This document shows positions 12,179 through 24,662 of a stretch of DNA of 64,000 bases, one piece after another (the stretch's first letter is position 1; each line of letters begins with the position of its first letter). Origin of the DNA: Ectocarpus siliculosus. Taxonomy: Eukaryota; Sar; Phaeophyceae; Ectocarpales; Ectocarpaceae. Position numbers and translations under genes: made by a program. The notes beneath the pieces are model-generated. The model was given only the letters and a program-made list of their open reading frames with translations. It was not told where the DNA came from and did no database searches. The stretch lies in NCBI GenBank assembly GCA_000310025.1, contig FN649731.1, forward strand, positions 2,758,692-2,822,691. The letters are read 5' to 3'.

Positions 12179-13192
12179 TCACAGGAGGTCCACCACCACG
12201 GCGACGCCTTTGTACTTTTTACGGCATACATTGCGCAGCGCCGCATTTCCGTCGCTGTCTTCCCCGGTCAAGGAAGCGCCGCGCTCCAAGAGGGCAAGGA
12301 CGGGATCCCTCCTGCTGAACCACGCCGCAGACATGAGAGGTGTTGTCCCATCGTTCGCTCTATCAACAGTGCGTTTACGGCACCCGCCCCGTCGCGGCGA
12401 GCAGCGGTGTGAAGCGCGGTCTCGTCAAAATCGCCGCGGGGGTTCACGTCTGTCCCATGTCCGATGATGGCTTCTAGCACGTCAACGTATCCACCTTTAG
12501 CGGTATATCCGAGGGCCGACCGGCCGAGCGGGTCCACGCGGCAGTGACATAAGCACCAGCAGCCAACAGAGTATTATGCACGGCAGACAAGTAAGTGACC
12601 CCACACCTTGATGCACGCATCAGCGGTGTCTTGCCTAGGACGCTGAGAGCATCTTCGTCCGCCTCCCTGAGCAAGAGGCTAGACGCTAACTCGTCCATCC
12701 CTTCGAGAGCAGCCAGGTGGAGGGGTGTATTCCCCCCCGATCCAGTTCCCAAGTTCAGATCCAATCCCGCCAGCAAGAAGAGGTCGTTCACGAGCATGTA
12801 TGTATGTGGTGCCCATGCAGCATAGCTTTGTACATGACGGAGCTCTTCTGCACAGGGTCTTCAAAGTTCACATCAGCACCGGCAAGAACCAAGCGCCTGG
12901 CCGCGTGTTCGTGGCCGCACAAAGTGGCCGTGTAGAGAGCAGACCTCCTGCTGGCCACCGACACCACGTTCACGTTCGGCTGAGCTGTGCGGAGCAGGGA
13001 AGAAGACAAGATATCGACGTTCCCACCGAGAGAGCAGCTGCGTCGATAAGAGTTAAGCCGCGGCACCCCCTCCACCCCTCACTCCCATTCGCTCCAGCTT
13101 TGAGCAATGAGTTGGAGAGGTCCAGATTCCCTCTGGCGGCAGCATGCTCCAGCTGCACTCGAAGCCACTCCGCCCACTGCTCCCGCGTGGCG
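12179..13192 (-). pseudogene. Ankyrin-repeat protein pseudogene
   Basis: Read on the minus strand, an acceptor (TTGCTGCAG) at about 13,193 opens ankyrin-like sequence in at least four frames. These are: RVQLEHAAARGNLDLSNSLL; then RRSALYTATLCGHEHAARRL and LVLAGADVNFEDP; then NTPLHLAALEGMDELASSLL and LGKTPLMRASRCG; then GYVDVLEAIIGHGTDVN and ETALHTAARRDGAGAVNALL; finally DPVLALLERGASLTGEDSDG before a TGA at 12179-12181. Frame changes fall near 13,035, 12,800, 12,540 and 12,365, so no full product can be made. About seven ankyrin units are recognisable. Ankyrin repeats mediate protein-protein binding; this copy resembles a family present in many copies in brown algae (recalled, not searched). 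Sequencing error could account for one shift but hardly for all. Confidence 0.82.
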
Positions 13193-16100
13193 CTGCAGCA
13201 ACAAGTAAGTATGAAAATCTCGCACTCGAGGCCCTGTAGTACCGGGCTGCGCTAAGGGTAGATGTGCATGGTATAGCTCGCGATGGTGCAGACTTGAAGG
13301 CTCGTTGGAAGGTTCTTTGTCCTGGCCACCTTGCAAGCAATGGGGTGGTCGTGACAGCAGTACTGCTGTAGTCACTGCTACAGCCTACTCCTAGTCCACA
13401 TGACATGCATGTCATGATGAATGTTAAGTACATGTTAGAGGTCGTCCGGGGGGCTCCGTGAATGATACATGGTACCTCGTTTAAGGTGCCATTCTGATGG
13501 CCCCCCAACGTAAAAGCGTGTCCCGCCCTGCACACCCCACCCTTCTCTCTCGTGCAACGAGGCAGTGAACACACAAGACGCAGGGAGGAGAGAGCACGAC
13601 GCGCGCAAGAATGAGCTGTGAGGACGTGACGACAGCTGATGTAAGCAACGTGTATCGTGGGTTGCATTGGTAGCGTGTCAAACAAAGAGCAGATTTGTAC
13701 CCCGGAGATATTGTACCACCCGGTTCGAAAGATGTCGGCGCAACTGGTTCGCTATTTGCTTTGGATACGCGATACACGGCAGTCGAAAGCAGTAGCTTGC
13801 GGGATACGTGTGCCTCTGTGCGCGACAATAATATCGACGACGTGTATGGTGCTATGTGTGGTAATCGCACGACGCGTTTCAATGCACAGCAGTTTTATAC
13901 TCCGTGAGCTACATGCCTCTGTGGGTCTGTTCTTCCATGTACACCAGTTCTGCAGCAGTGCGCACCACAGACAACCGGTGTGCCGGCAGGGTTCCTCTCT
14001 CTTGCTAGATCATTGTGGTCCTGGATGATACGCCGCTCGTTACCAGTCTCGGCGATGCAGTGACATGCACCTGTCATCGGAGGTCAGCCGTCAAGCTCCG
14101 TATTGATTCGTTGAACCCCCAAATCCATGGTACATACCAGCATCTCCGCCATCTTCTGGAAAATCAGCCCGCACTCTTCGCGTACTCTGTGTACTGCTGT
14201 TAATTCTGGGTTGTACTCGACGCCTCTGGCTTGCTGGCAAGCTTTGGACGAACCAGACCCAGTCGACCACATGCTCCAAGGCATGATGCAGGATAGCTGC
14301 CAACCGTGTGTTCGTGCAATTGGCGGTCTACCTCTGCACCATGTGATGCCCACCGTCCGTATCCAAATCCAAACTTGAATACAGGACAGCAGTTCCCGGG
14401 GCGAAAACCAGGGTGCCGTTGTATCTTTCATCTTGAACCAACGCGCTCCTTGTTCCCAAGACGAGTTATCTTGTGCTAGTCTTAGACACCATCGCTTTCC
14501 ATCGAAAACTGCTGCGCAATTTACTTGCAGGAAGCTGGCGTAAGTATATACTAGGTATGGGGGGGTAATGAGCCGCGTGGTGCGACTCAATACCTTGCAG
14601 TAGTCTTATCTGCGATGCTGATGGTGCACGAATCCCGACACACACCAGCGTGAATCGTTTGTGGTGCAGCTACGCGTGCACCACAGAGGGACAGCAGGTG
14701 TGCGACGGAAGCGACCACCGTTCAAAATTTTGCAATTTACATGAGGTTGTTTCTTTCCGTTTTGATGCACATGCACGAAGAAACAAAATGTGAAGTCTTC
14801 CCGCTGTGCGGACGCCAACATGCACATCTGGGCATCTGGAAGAAGCACATTTACATGCGGCATCCCCCTTGGCGGCGAGCGTATCACACATCACACCGTC
14901 GAAGAGCACGACCAGCAGCGTAGACATAGGATTGCGACACGACAGATGGCAAATATTGCGTCAGGCTCACAACTTGCCCGCCACATTCGTCTCAAGCCTT
15001 CCGAGAGTCTCGCCCAACCAAGTGGAAGCAAGCAGTCCAGCATGAACCAAAACAACAAAAAGCCGTTGATGGTCATGTGACGTCATGACTTTGATGCGAG
15101 AGGCCGAGAGGCCCTGCTGCAGCCCTGCAGCAGCAACAACAGCACGCAGGGCACGGCTTGTCTTGTCAGTAGCGCGGCGTAAGTACGCAATCTGAACCGA
15201 TCCCGCGGGGAACCATCCTGATAACGCACTGCAGCAGCAGTAGTAGACCCTCACGCCCTCGACGGATTCTGGCGATGATGGTGGGTGTGATCTGGACTTG
15301 GGAAGGTGTGTTATTTGTGTGATAATCGGTCTGCTCTTTTTGAAGCAGAGTTGGTTGGACCCACTCAACATCAATAAATACCCGCCAGGTTACACATGGC
15401 GCATGCCTACAGTATACCCACGGTGCACAGGTCGTATAGGCCCGGCCCCTCCTGGTTTTCATAGCTGCTATGGTCTCAGACCAGCGTCTCAGCGGTGATG
15501 CGTTCGTTGGTGGTGTTCTTGCGTCTCCGTCGGTGTTTCTTGTCCTGGTCTGAATCGCGCGCGCGATCTCCGCTTTTGTGCACGCCTTTTCGCGTAGAAA
15601 CCCTGGGGTTGGGGGGCAAAATCCCCTACGAATATAAGCTACATATGCCGGTGAAGCACGGCCATCTGCTCTCGGAGCACGACGAAACCGGTGTGGAGAA
15701 GAGCTCGCTATTTTTCTTCTTCCTCACAAGCGAGCAGATCGTCAATCGGTGCCCTATAGATCTCGTTCTGGTCCCAAAGGTGTGCTACATAGGCTTCCCG
15801 GAAACCAAGTTTTGGGGCCCCTGTATCGCGCGGCGCAACTTTGGCCGATATATAGAGCCTTTTTTTCCCTCCTGGGGACGAAGGGAAAAAATGTCGCTCG
15901 CTTCGCTCGCTCCGCGGCTCATTATAATTGTAATACAGCAGGCGTGGTCCCGGTTTAGCGGTTCCCTGTTTTGCGGCAATACAGAGGGGGTGCCTGTTCC
16001 GTGACGGTATTTGCCCAGAAAATTCACCGGCACTACTTGTACTACACCGGGACCGTTACTATTCAAATTACTGACGATGACTTGGAAAGTCAGTGCGTGC

Positions 16101-16638
16101 CCGCCGAAAACACCGGCGCTAAACCAGGGTGTTGGCACTATTCAACCGGCACTAAACAGGGACCCCTCTGTACCCTCTGTGCCCTCTGTACCCTGAGTAC
16201 AAAATTTCGCGGCACTGCTGTTGACCAAGAATAACCGGGTGACCTTGACTCTGTACATTAGCGCGTTTCGTTTGTCTGGCGGAGCCAATATTACGGAGCC
16301 TTCCTTGTGTTTTCCGTTCGGGCACAACAGCACTCCTTGGCTTCTGCCTCGCCGACAGCTCTACATACCGCAACAAGCTCCCCACTGACACCGGCTGCTT
16401 CGCAAGGAATGCATCGAAATGCTCTGGGTCGTTTGTTCTGGGGGTTGATGAAGTTCCTCGATCCCCTAATGAGGTGGGTAGGCCCCAGAAATCATTTTTC
16501 TTTTGCGGAGCGTGCCGGGTGCGCAACAGCAAATCGCTTGCGTTTTCTTAGTCAGCATCGACCGCGCTAACCGCCTGACCAATGAAAACTCGTATTGCGT
16601 GTGTGTGTCTTGTTCTACTTTCCGGGTTCCTCGTGCAG
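13193..16638. other. Non-coding or unresolved stretch before the TPR-TMEM33 gene
   Basis: Apart from the weak minus-strand exon candidate at 14138-14530, no gene is supported. Minus-strand frames starting near 15,076 and 14,927 begin with hydrophobic stretches like signal peptides but end quickly. The first exon(s) and start codon of the TPR-TMEM33 gene should lie here but were not identified. A short family C motif (CATCGACCGCGCTAACCGCC) occurs at about 16,556-16,575, and a small CCTCTGTAC tandem at 16,165-16,195. Confidence 0.4.
14138..14530 (-). CDS. Possible orphan exon, unknown product
   Basis: Minus-strand open stretch ending at a reasonable donor (GATGCTG/GTATGTACC). It encodes CAAVFDGKRWCLRLAQDNSS, KMKDTTAPWFSPREL and, near the end, VEYNPELTAVHRVREECGLI then FQKMAEML. 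The last 35 residues look like ordinary soluble protein. No domain is recognised and no partner exon with matching phase was found, so this may be a fragment or chance. Confidence 0.25.
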
Positions 16639-19600
16639 GAGGCGAAGGCCAGAGGCGGGGAAGCTTGGAAGGCTGGCGATGTTGATGGGGCCATCGTCTG
16701 TTTTTCGAAGGTCGGTCTTTCCTACAGCAATCGATGTCTGTGCCAAGGAGGAGTTTGACGGAGAGAGGGAAGGGGGTCTCTTACGTTTATCATTCACCCG
16801 TCTCTCTGCAGCACCCGACTAGATACGTATTGGACGTTGGAGATTAGAGAGATAGAGGAACGGAGTGAGTGAGGCTGGCGTCAAGAGAATTTTGCCAGCA
16901 GCACTCGGCTGTGTACGTTACAGCTTTGCAGACACGTCAGCACTTGACGTCGTTGTTGCACGCCATCTTACGCCTTGCGCCTCTGGCCTGGTCGGGGTGT
17001 CGGTACAAGAACCCCCCGTTGAGCCACACTCGTTGACGTAGATTTCGAGGGTGCCTCCCGTTCTGCGGCGCTGAAACCGTTTCACCTTCGCCTCCCTCTT
17101 TCGCAACCGCCTGCACTGTGGGGCGAAAACCCGATGTATTGCTTCCCCTGGGCTGGTAGAGATGCGGGCTCTCTGAGGTTCTAATGCCCTTGGACCCGCA
17201 TGGCGTCGAGTGTGCATTCCTCCCGCCTTACGCTGAGTTTCTTCACAGTGCCCCCTTCGATTCCCCTTTCGTGTTCCCTTTAGGCGATCGAACTAGACAT
17301 GGATAACACCAGCGGGCAGCTCCACGTTCACTACAGCAACCGGTCGGCAGCCTTTCTCAAGTAAGACAGCCTTCAACACAGGCAGCGGGTAGTGGAGGGG
17401 GAAGTATATGCTCTTTTCGGACTTGCCAGGGCGGGGAGGGTTGGAATACGTGTTGGTATGCGTGTGCGTGCAAGCGCATCGCCCACAGGAGTAATCGAGC
17501 TTTGAAAAACGGTCCAGGGGGTGTGATATCTTACGTCACCTACGGTAGGCAATTGCATAAAGTTGATCGTTTGGATGGCGGACGACGCATCTTGACCGAG
17601 AGATACGGAGAGCACAAACTTCTGTTGGTTCTTTCGAGACGGAATCGACGGCGTGGAGGAGAAGCTGGCTGCGCCTCTTTCCAGACGATGTTGTTGAGCG
17701 ATTTCGGATCGGGGGGAAGGGGTTACGCAGCTCTACGTGATGCGCCCGTCCCCCACGCCTCCCCCCCCCCTTGCCACCCATTCGTTGAAGACGGGTAGGT
17801 GCCTACTAGGAGCAACCTGTTGTTGTTGTTGTTGTTGTCAAGATAAATCAATTCTGTGAGGCAGGACGCCGCCTCTGCTTAAATCCAACATGCTAATTGC
17901 ACACGCTGCAGGCAGAACAAGGCAACGGAGGCACTCATGGACGCGGAGAGGTGCGTGGAGGTCAACCCTTCCTGGGCGAAGGGCTACTCCAGGATGGGAA
18001 CCGCGCTCTTCCGCCTCGGGAGGCACGACAAGGCGGCCGCCGCCTACTCCAAGGGTGAGTCGATAGTGTCCCTTACTCTTACGCGGCTACCATAGGGTTA
18101 GTGCCGGGTCGGTACACAATAGGTTTAGTACCGGGTTGTCATGCCGCCTCTATGCTCGGGGGGGGGCTATGATCAGCGGCTCCGCCATACGAAGTACGAC
18201 AACGCAGCCGTGGCGAATTCCAATCGCGAGTTGATTGGAGTCTCTCCTTCCAAGATCCCTCTGTGGTGCCTGCCGCTGTTTTCTCCACACGCAACGATGC
18301 TCGTGGCGGGGGCGAGGCGAGTCTCGAATGGAGATTTTGTGGCCTGACGGGTATTTTGGAGCGAGTACAAACGCACGTATCCGGATAACTGTACTGTACG
18401 TCTGATGCATCCGCCGTGTTTGTTTCTAGCGCGTTCGTTGATGAACCCATGGGTTTATTCCATTCCCAACGTGCCCTCTCACCCCCCCCCAGGCCCCCCT
18501 GCCATTCACTCCTCTCCTGTACATGCAAATTCCGCAGTCTTTTCCCCACCTTCGCCTACAGTTTGTGGTTCAGAGCAATATAGATGCCTACCAAGTTGAT
18601 TATAGGTGTAGCCCCAGCCTTCTTCCCCAACCCTCCCTGAAGAAATGAGCAAGGATCCCTTTCCGCGGAACGGTCTCCTTAGGGCTGGAGCGAGAACCCG
18701 GTAGCGTGGAACTCCGCAAGAACCTGTTGGAGGCGCAGAAGCAGCACGTCGCGGCGCAGGCGGCGGCCAGCCGGGCGGCGCGGCCTCGGGAGACTCTGGC
18801 GGAGTACGTCAGGGCCCACCCCTCGCTGACGTTTCAGTTCGGGCTGCGCTTGTTCCTGCTAGCCAACTGGGTAAGCGAGGAAGGACTGGTATGTAGCTAG
18901 TGTTGCTTCTAGTTGTTTTTACTGCTGTGTGGTACATGTCTGGTTGGAGGGGGGTCGGGGGGGGGGCTGCCGTTGTGTTTTGGGCGGTGTTGCTGCTGTT
19001 GTCTCGGCTGCTGCTGCTGCTGCTGCAGCTGAGATGAGATGAGATGAGATGATTGATGATGACGGTTTTACAGTGGTTGTCGTGATCTCTTTTCACTCTT
19101 TTGATTGATAGTTGTTGGTCGATAGCTGGGTGAGCGAGAGAGAGCGAGAGACGACGACGACGGAAAATGCCATCCCCAGTCCCCCGTCCCCACCTCCCCC
19201 CACCCCCTGCCCTTCTTTGGCTACAATGCTCTGCGGTCCTTTGGACCGATTCCTATACCCTGGTTCACCGTCGCTTAGTTATGTCATTACGTGCAAGCAA
19301 CAGCAGCGCAAACCATCTGTGATACTCACCTCTGAAAGTAGGAATTGACGATGTTCTGTCGTGTCAAGATGACCGACACACAACACGACACGCAACAGCT
19401 GTTCAAGCATCTCTCTCTGCACCCTTGCTGCCCCCTCTCCCGTGTACCCGCAGGTGATGTACATGCTTCCCCTCCAGGCCGCCTCGCTGTTCGCCTACAG
19501 GCGGCTGCTGTACGCCATGATCTTCGTAAACGCCTTGGGTCTGTACGGGCGTCACGGGAGGCTCAGGTTTAACGCCGAGGTGACAACCGAAGTAGACAGG

Positions 19601-22600
19601 GGGGGGGGGGGGGGGGGGGGGGGGGTTTTAGGGGGGGGGGGAACCCCTTAGGGACTGGGGAAAGGGGGGGGGGAAAAGGGAAGGGTTTTTTTTTAATTTA
19701 ATTCCAAACAAAGGCAACAAAAATGAATTTTTCCCCCCAAGGGTTTTTGGAAAAAAAACAAGGGGGAAGGGTTGGGGGANNNNNNNNNNNNNNNNNNNNN
19801 NNNNNNNNNNNNNNNNNNNNNNNNNNNNNNNNNNNNNNNNNNNNNNNNNNNNNNNNNNNNNNNNNNNNNNNNNNNNNNNGGGGGGGGGGGGGGGGGGGCA
19901 CTCAGTTGAGGGGGGTGGGGACAGCGGTAGGGACTGGAGGAAGGGAGGCGGGGAGAGGGGAGGGGATTGTGTGAGTGTAAGTGCAAACGAAGGCAACGAG
20001 AAGTGAGTTGTCCGCGCAAGGCGTTGGTGGATAGAAAGGACGGGGGAGGGCTGGGGGGATTAAGGGATACGACGGGAAGTGGTAGCTACTGTTGAGTTGG
20101 TGTTGAGTAGACGGAGGGTGGCGGGAGGGGACTGCGGGGAGATCGAATAAGCAAGGGGCGTCAGAGAATCGAATTTACATCGGTGTTCGAAGATGTAGAG
20201 AGGAGTGCGAACGATTCACCCTATCCAACCCAACGTTGTCGTGTCAAACCTGTTGGAACCTTGCCTTGTCAGTATGCGGCGAACGTGGTCACCGATCCCT
20301 GCTGCCAAACGATCATGACGGCCCTGCTCTTCGTGTTCAACAGGCCATACCTCGTCGGCATCGTACCGGTGAGCGCAAAAGGAGAGACCATGAAGCGAGA
20401 CAGCGGAATTGCCGCAGATTGTGCCCTGACCAACAGGGGATGCTTGCTTGTTTTGGTCCTATCTATCTTCTTTCCGTGCTCTCTCGTGCGGCGCATGTGG
20501 GGTCTCTTGCTTTGAGGGGAGAGCCACGGCAAGACGTAGAGCGTTTGTCGAGTAGTATTTTTCCTGGTTCTCACCGCATCCCTCAGGACCTCGCCGCATC
20601 GTATGGAAGATGATGACAATAGCGCCTTTTGGAGTTCGAGGGGGATTGCATACGGCATCGGGTTCGATCAGCAGTCGTCCGCGCGTCCAGCATTTTGTGC
20701 CCTCAGAAAACTGCTGGAAGGTGCTTTCGTAGCTCCCTCTCTCCCGTCACTTGCCATGACCTTGGTGCTGACCGTCCCTTGCCTCTTGAAGTGACTCAAT
20801 ATGACAGCAGTGATGGACGTGTTGTCCCTCCCCGCTCCCCCCTGAATGTTACAACGGCTACGGTATGGAAAGCTATGAGTACACCCCCCCCCCGCCCCCC
20901 GCCTGTCCCCGTCTGTCTGTTCGTCTCTCGTCCGCTCGCTGCAAAGATGGTTCTGCTAGAATTAACGGACTTCCTGTGGTTCCTGAGCGGTCTTCTCCAG
21001 ATGTCGCCGGGGGCGTTTTTCGAAAAGCTCAACCGGGGCGTGGACAGGTTCGGCGGGGCGCTGTTCGGCATCCCGAATTGGGGCAGTCGGAGGTAAGACA
21101 ACAGCAGCATTCGCACAGAAGCAGCGGAAAACATCGCTTCCAAGAAAACACCCCATTGAAACGAAATACCGTGAGTCAACGCACGCGCCTTCGACCTACT
21201 TTCAGAGCGCCGCAAAGAAAGAGGTTGCCGATGTCAAGAAAGGTGGTTTCGGGCGAATTTTTCACACCCTCTCTCGGTTGCGGAGCATTGAAGCTATGAA
21301 AGAGCATGATGGCTCGCACTTGTACGGGACTGCTGTTGCTTTGTTTGGATGGGGTTGATTTTTTGTGGCATAATGAGCCTGGAGCCCGTTGTATTGGGAG
21401 GACAAGAGGGAGATCTCTGCTGCACGACTTCGTTTTCACCCCCACAAATCAGGCCAAGAGTTGGCACTTTCCCGGAAATACCATTGTCGTTGTTGCTGTT
21501 GTTGTTACAAGCACCCCCGTATGCGATCAATACATAACATTGAATTCGTTCTTCCAACGATGTACCATGGCAGTTGTTGACAGCATCATCGACGTCCCTT
21601 GATATGATACTATAATACTCGTGTTCGGTGTCTCGTGTTCGCGGTGTTATCTTGTTCGTTGCATGGGATGGATTCATACTGCCTTTGCTGGCCTAACATA
21701 TCCGTATTACCTTGTGCCGCGATTCAATTAGCTGCCCGTTTGGTGTCCTTCCGGTTTCGCTCCGAATTCGTGAAGCGTACCCTGTCCCATCCGTTCAACT
21801 GCCCGAGATTCGCTCATCATCGGTAGCCTGATACATCACGTCGGCGCTAAATAGCACTGCCGTGTCACAACGAAGGTCACCCACCCACACCACCAGTCTG
21901 TTGCACGCAGCAATTCATATGCTGTCGCCGTACATCATTCCCAATTTTTTTGGTGGTGTAGCGTGACGGACCGGTGGTCAGCGGCAAAGAGCAAGGCTAG
22001 CGAGTGGGGTGCCTGGATTGAGGTCATGTTCGGCATGATCCTCGTGGCGGAGTTGCTGCTCCCCCGCAGGTATGCCATGCTGTCGTTATATTTGTTGTTG
22101 CTGCTTCTTTTCTTGTTGATAATGTTGCTGTCCCTGTTGCTGTTTTCGGTGTAGTGGTGGATACCATGTTGTTGTTGTTGTTGGTGGTGGTGATGGCGTC
22201 TTGTTGTGTTGTTGTTGTTGTTGGCGTCTTGTTGTGTTGTTGTTGGTGTGGTGATGTTGTCATTGTTGCTACCTCGGAGCCTGTGATCACACGACAACAC
22301 TGCCATGCCGCGAACGGAGTGTTTCCACCACCCTGCCGTAGAGACACTCAGGGTGCTAGGTTTTCGAGACACGACTCCCGCGGTCGCAACAAAGAAAAAC
22401 AGACAACGGTATCTATGCAAGGCCTTAGGAAAAACCCGTAAAATGCTGGTCCAGCAGCAACAGAGCAACCCAAATCGTTGCTTCGTGCGCAGGTTGCGGA
22501 TGTAAAATGGCGAGCACCATTTACGCGTATTTGTATATGTGTGGTGTTTTTGCTGGGGAGTTTTCAGTTGTGGCTCCTTGGACGTTCTTCTTCCATCTTG

Positions 22601-24662
22601 TCGTGAGCGTTTCTCGGCAAATTTGTTTTCGTGGCACTCCATCGACCTGGCCGATGTTGTCTGTGTTTTGGTGCATGTTTGGTTGGCTAGGGACCTGCTA
22701 CAGTATCCGCACAACGTAGATAGCAATGCGTTTGATGAGTGTTTGGAGACATGTTCTGGGGTTTTGTTTGTTCTTGACGAGGAACATTTTCTGGAACTTT
22801 TCCCATTTTGTGTCCAACGTTTCGGTGTGTCGTTGCACGAAACAGCCCCCCCATCCCCCCACCCACTCGCCAGGAATTTCGTGATGCTGGGCCTATACTG
22901 GCAAACTCTCCGCATGAAGTACATGATCAACGCTGCCACGGGAAGGGGGTACACGCAGGTGAGGCGGGCCCCTTTCATTGGATCCTGTGACGTCACTCAT
23001 TGGGCATGGGCATTGAAGCCAGAAAAGGAGTCGCCTGTAGTGGTTATGGTTGTTGTTGCTGTTGTCTTAACATTAAAACCCGTTCCGGCCTCTGCTCAGT
23101 ACCTTCTAGCATCCGTATCGGTCCAACGGACGCGGAGCCGTTCGAAGACAAACTACCAATAAGGGTGCACACTTTCTAGAATCAAATAGTCAAAGAACGG
23201 CAGTAAACATGGATTCAGAAATCCCTCACACACTACAGCATACACAAGCGGTTTGGGATTTTACCGACAAGGGAAACTCTTGCTGTTTGGCCCGGAGTGT
23301 ATGCATGCGTAGTTTTTTTATAAGGACCTCCTTCGCGATAAATTAAGTGATCGAGATGTCTTAGTCCCGAGGGCGCGCGTTCCTCGATGCCCTCGGCCAA
23401 ACGCAGCAGCAGCGTCACCGCCTCGTGATGGGCCGAACGCCTGCGATCCATGTAGGATCAGCTGCACAATGCGATGCACAATGATTCGCGGCCGTAGCAC
23501 CTCAAATGACAAAAACACCGTAGGAGGTGTCGGGCGATACCCTCCACGGGACATGCCGGCATGCTGACCAATCACACCACGCCGAATGGTGCGATGTGAC
23601 CCGTTTCGCCCCGTTCTTTTCCATGGTTCGTGGCCCGATTCGGTTCTCTCTCTCTTCCTTTCAGGCGGCGTTCCGCACGCTGGACGCGCGCATCAAGGTG
23701 GTGACGACCAAGCGCAGATGCCCACCAGTAGTCGGTGAGATTTCGTTCTTGTTCGGTCGCTGTTATGTTTTTGTCTTGACAATAAAAAACCGTTCCGGCC
23801 TCCGCTCAGTACCTTCTAATGTCCGTACTGGTCCCAACTGACGCGGGCGCCTTCCGTGGTCACAAGCCAAGTGCCCTCAAAGGGGGGGGTACACCTTGGA
23901 AATAGGCGGTACTATTCGCGTCAAGAAATATCCCTGCCTATCTGTTCTCAACACGTGTACGGCGCACTCATCCTGCTACCGATTGAGACAAACCCCGTCG
24001 TCACAAGACAACGTTTAGTATGTGGTACTCCCTGGTAATCGCTTGGTACAGTATAGACGTACACCTTGTGGTCTCTAATTGTGGTAAAACCCACACAGAA
24101 TCGAATGCGCACGACGTCCATGTCACTAGGTGTTTGCTGCGCAACGAAGTGTATACATTTGTCATCGTCTCACATTTGCCTGTCTTAGTTCGCCTCCGTC
24201 AAATCGTGTTGATGGCTGGAGGCCTTTATTTGTAGAAGAAAACAGAATGCTGCTGATACGTGAGTGATAACGACAGCGGAGGGTGCTGTAGGCACGTTGC
24301 GAGTCGTCGAAGATCTCCCCTACTCACGCGCAACGCTGGCTCATAGAGCTGCCTTTGGAAACACAGCGTGGGCCGACGAAAGCACGGCATGTCGCTCTGT
24401 CCTCGGTATTGTGGGAACGCGACGCCAACGGCCTATAGACACGTGTACCCATGAGCACACCCAAACACCTAAGCGGGCGTGGTTGGTTTTCTCGACCCTC
24501 CACCCTCCACCTCTCTCCCTTCATTTTTCTTCACGCCCATTGGGGATTTAATGTACCTGTGCAGGTTCCATGTACGCAAAGCTCAAGACGCTTCTGGCCA
24601 AGATGGTTATGCCGCCGGCCGGCGAAGCGTCGCCAGGGTCGTCCCGGTGTTCCATTATGTAG
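16639..24662 (+). CDS. TPR-TMEM33 (Pom33/UPF0121-type) membrane protein with C-terminal CaaX box
   Basis: Eleven exons: 16639-16710, 17284-17360, 17912-18054, 18683-18870, 19454-19579, 20273-20368, 20947-21092, 21962-22069, 22874-22958, 23665-23734 and 24565-24662 (TAG). All phases agree, giving 402 visible residues; the start exon is not found. Residues 1-97 form co-chaperone-style TPRs: GGEAWKAGDVDGAIVCFSK, AIELD, HYSNRSAAFLK, GYSRMGTALFRLGRHDKAAA. A charged linker follows, then a TMEM33-like domain: LRLFLLANWVMYMLPLQAAS, FAYRRLLYAMIFVNALGLYG, MTALLFVFNRPYLVGIVP, LTDFLWFLSGLLQMSP, WGAWIEVMFGMILVAELLLP and RRNFVMLGLYWQTLRMKYMI. TMEM33/Pom33 proteins sit in the ER and nuclear envelope and shape tubules and pores. 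The protein ends SSRCSIM, a canonical prenylation box. TPR plus TMEM33 in one chain is unusual. The assembly gap at 19780 lies inside an intron and does not affect the coding model. Confidence 0.85.
19600..20060. other. Assembly gap with duplicated low-quality flank
   Basis: One hundred Ns at 19780-19879, with G-homopolymer on both sides (about 19601-19640 and 19879-19898). The left flank (19650-19779) reads like a degraded version of the right flank (19930-20060): GGACTGGGGAAA against GGACTGGAGGAA, AAACAAAGGCAACAAAAATG against AAACGAAGGCAACGAGAAGTG, and AAGGGTTGGGGGGA against GGAGGGCTGGGGGGA. The most likely reading is one locus sequenced twice across a poly-G run, so the gap is probably artificial. 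Confidence 0.75.
23040..23160 (+). repeat. Repeat family A, diverged 5' fragment
   Basis: GTTGTTGTTGCTGTTGTCTT is followed by CATTAAAACCCGTTCCGGCC and CTGCTCAGTACCTTCTAG, matching the head of the family A copies at 4246 and 33,600 with the purine tail missing. It lies in a TPR-TMEM33 intron. Confidence 0.6.
23747..23890 (+). repeat. Repeat family A, diverged 5' fragment
   Basis: This begins 13 bases after a TPR-TMEM33 donor site and reads ACAATAAAAAACCGTTCCGG, then CCGCTCAGTACCTTCTAATG, TCCGTACTGGTCCCAACTG and CCGTGGTCACAAGCCAAGTG. It matches the family A head and middle. Confidence 0.6.
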
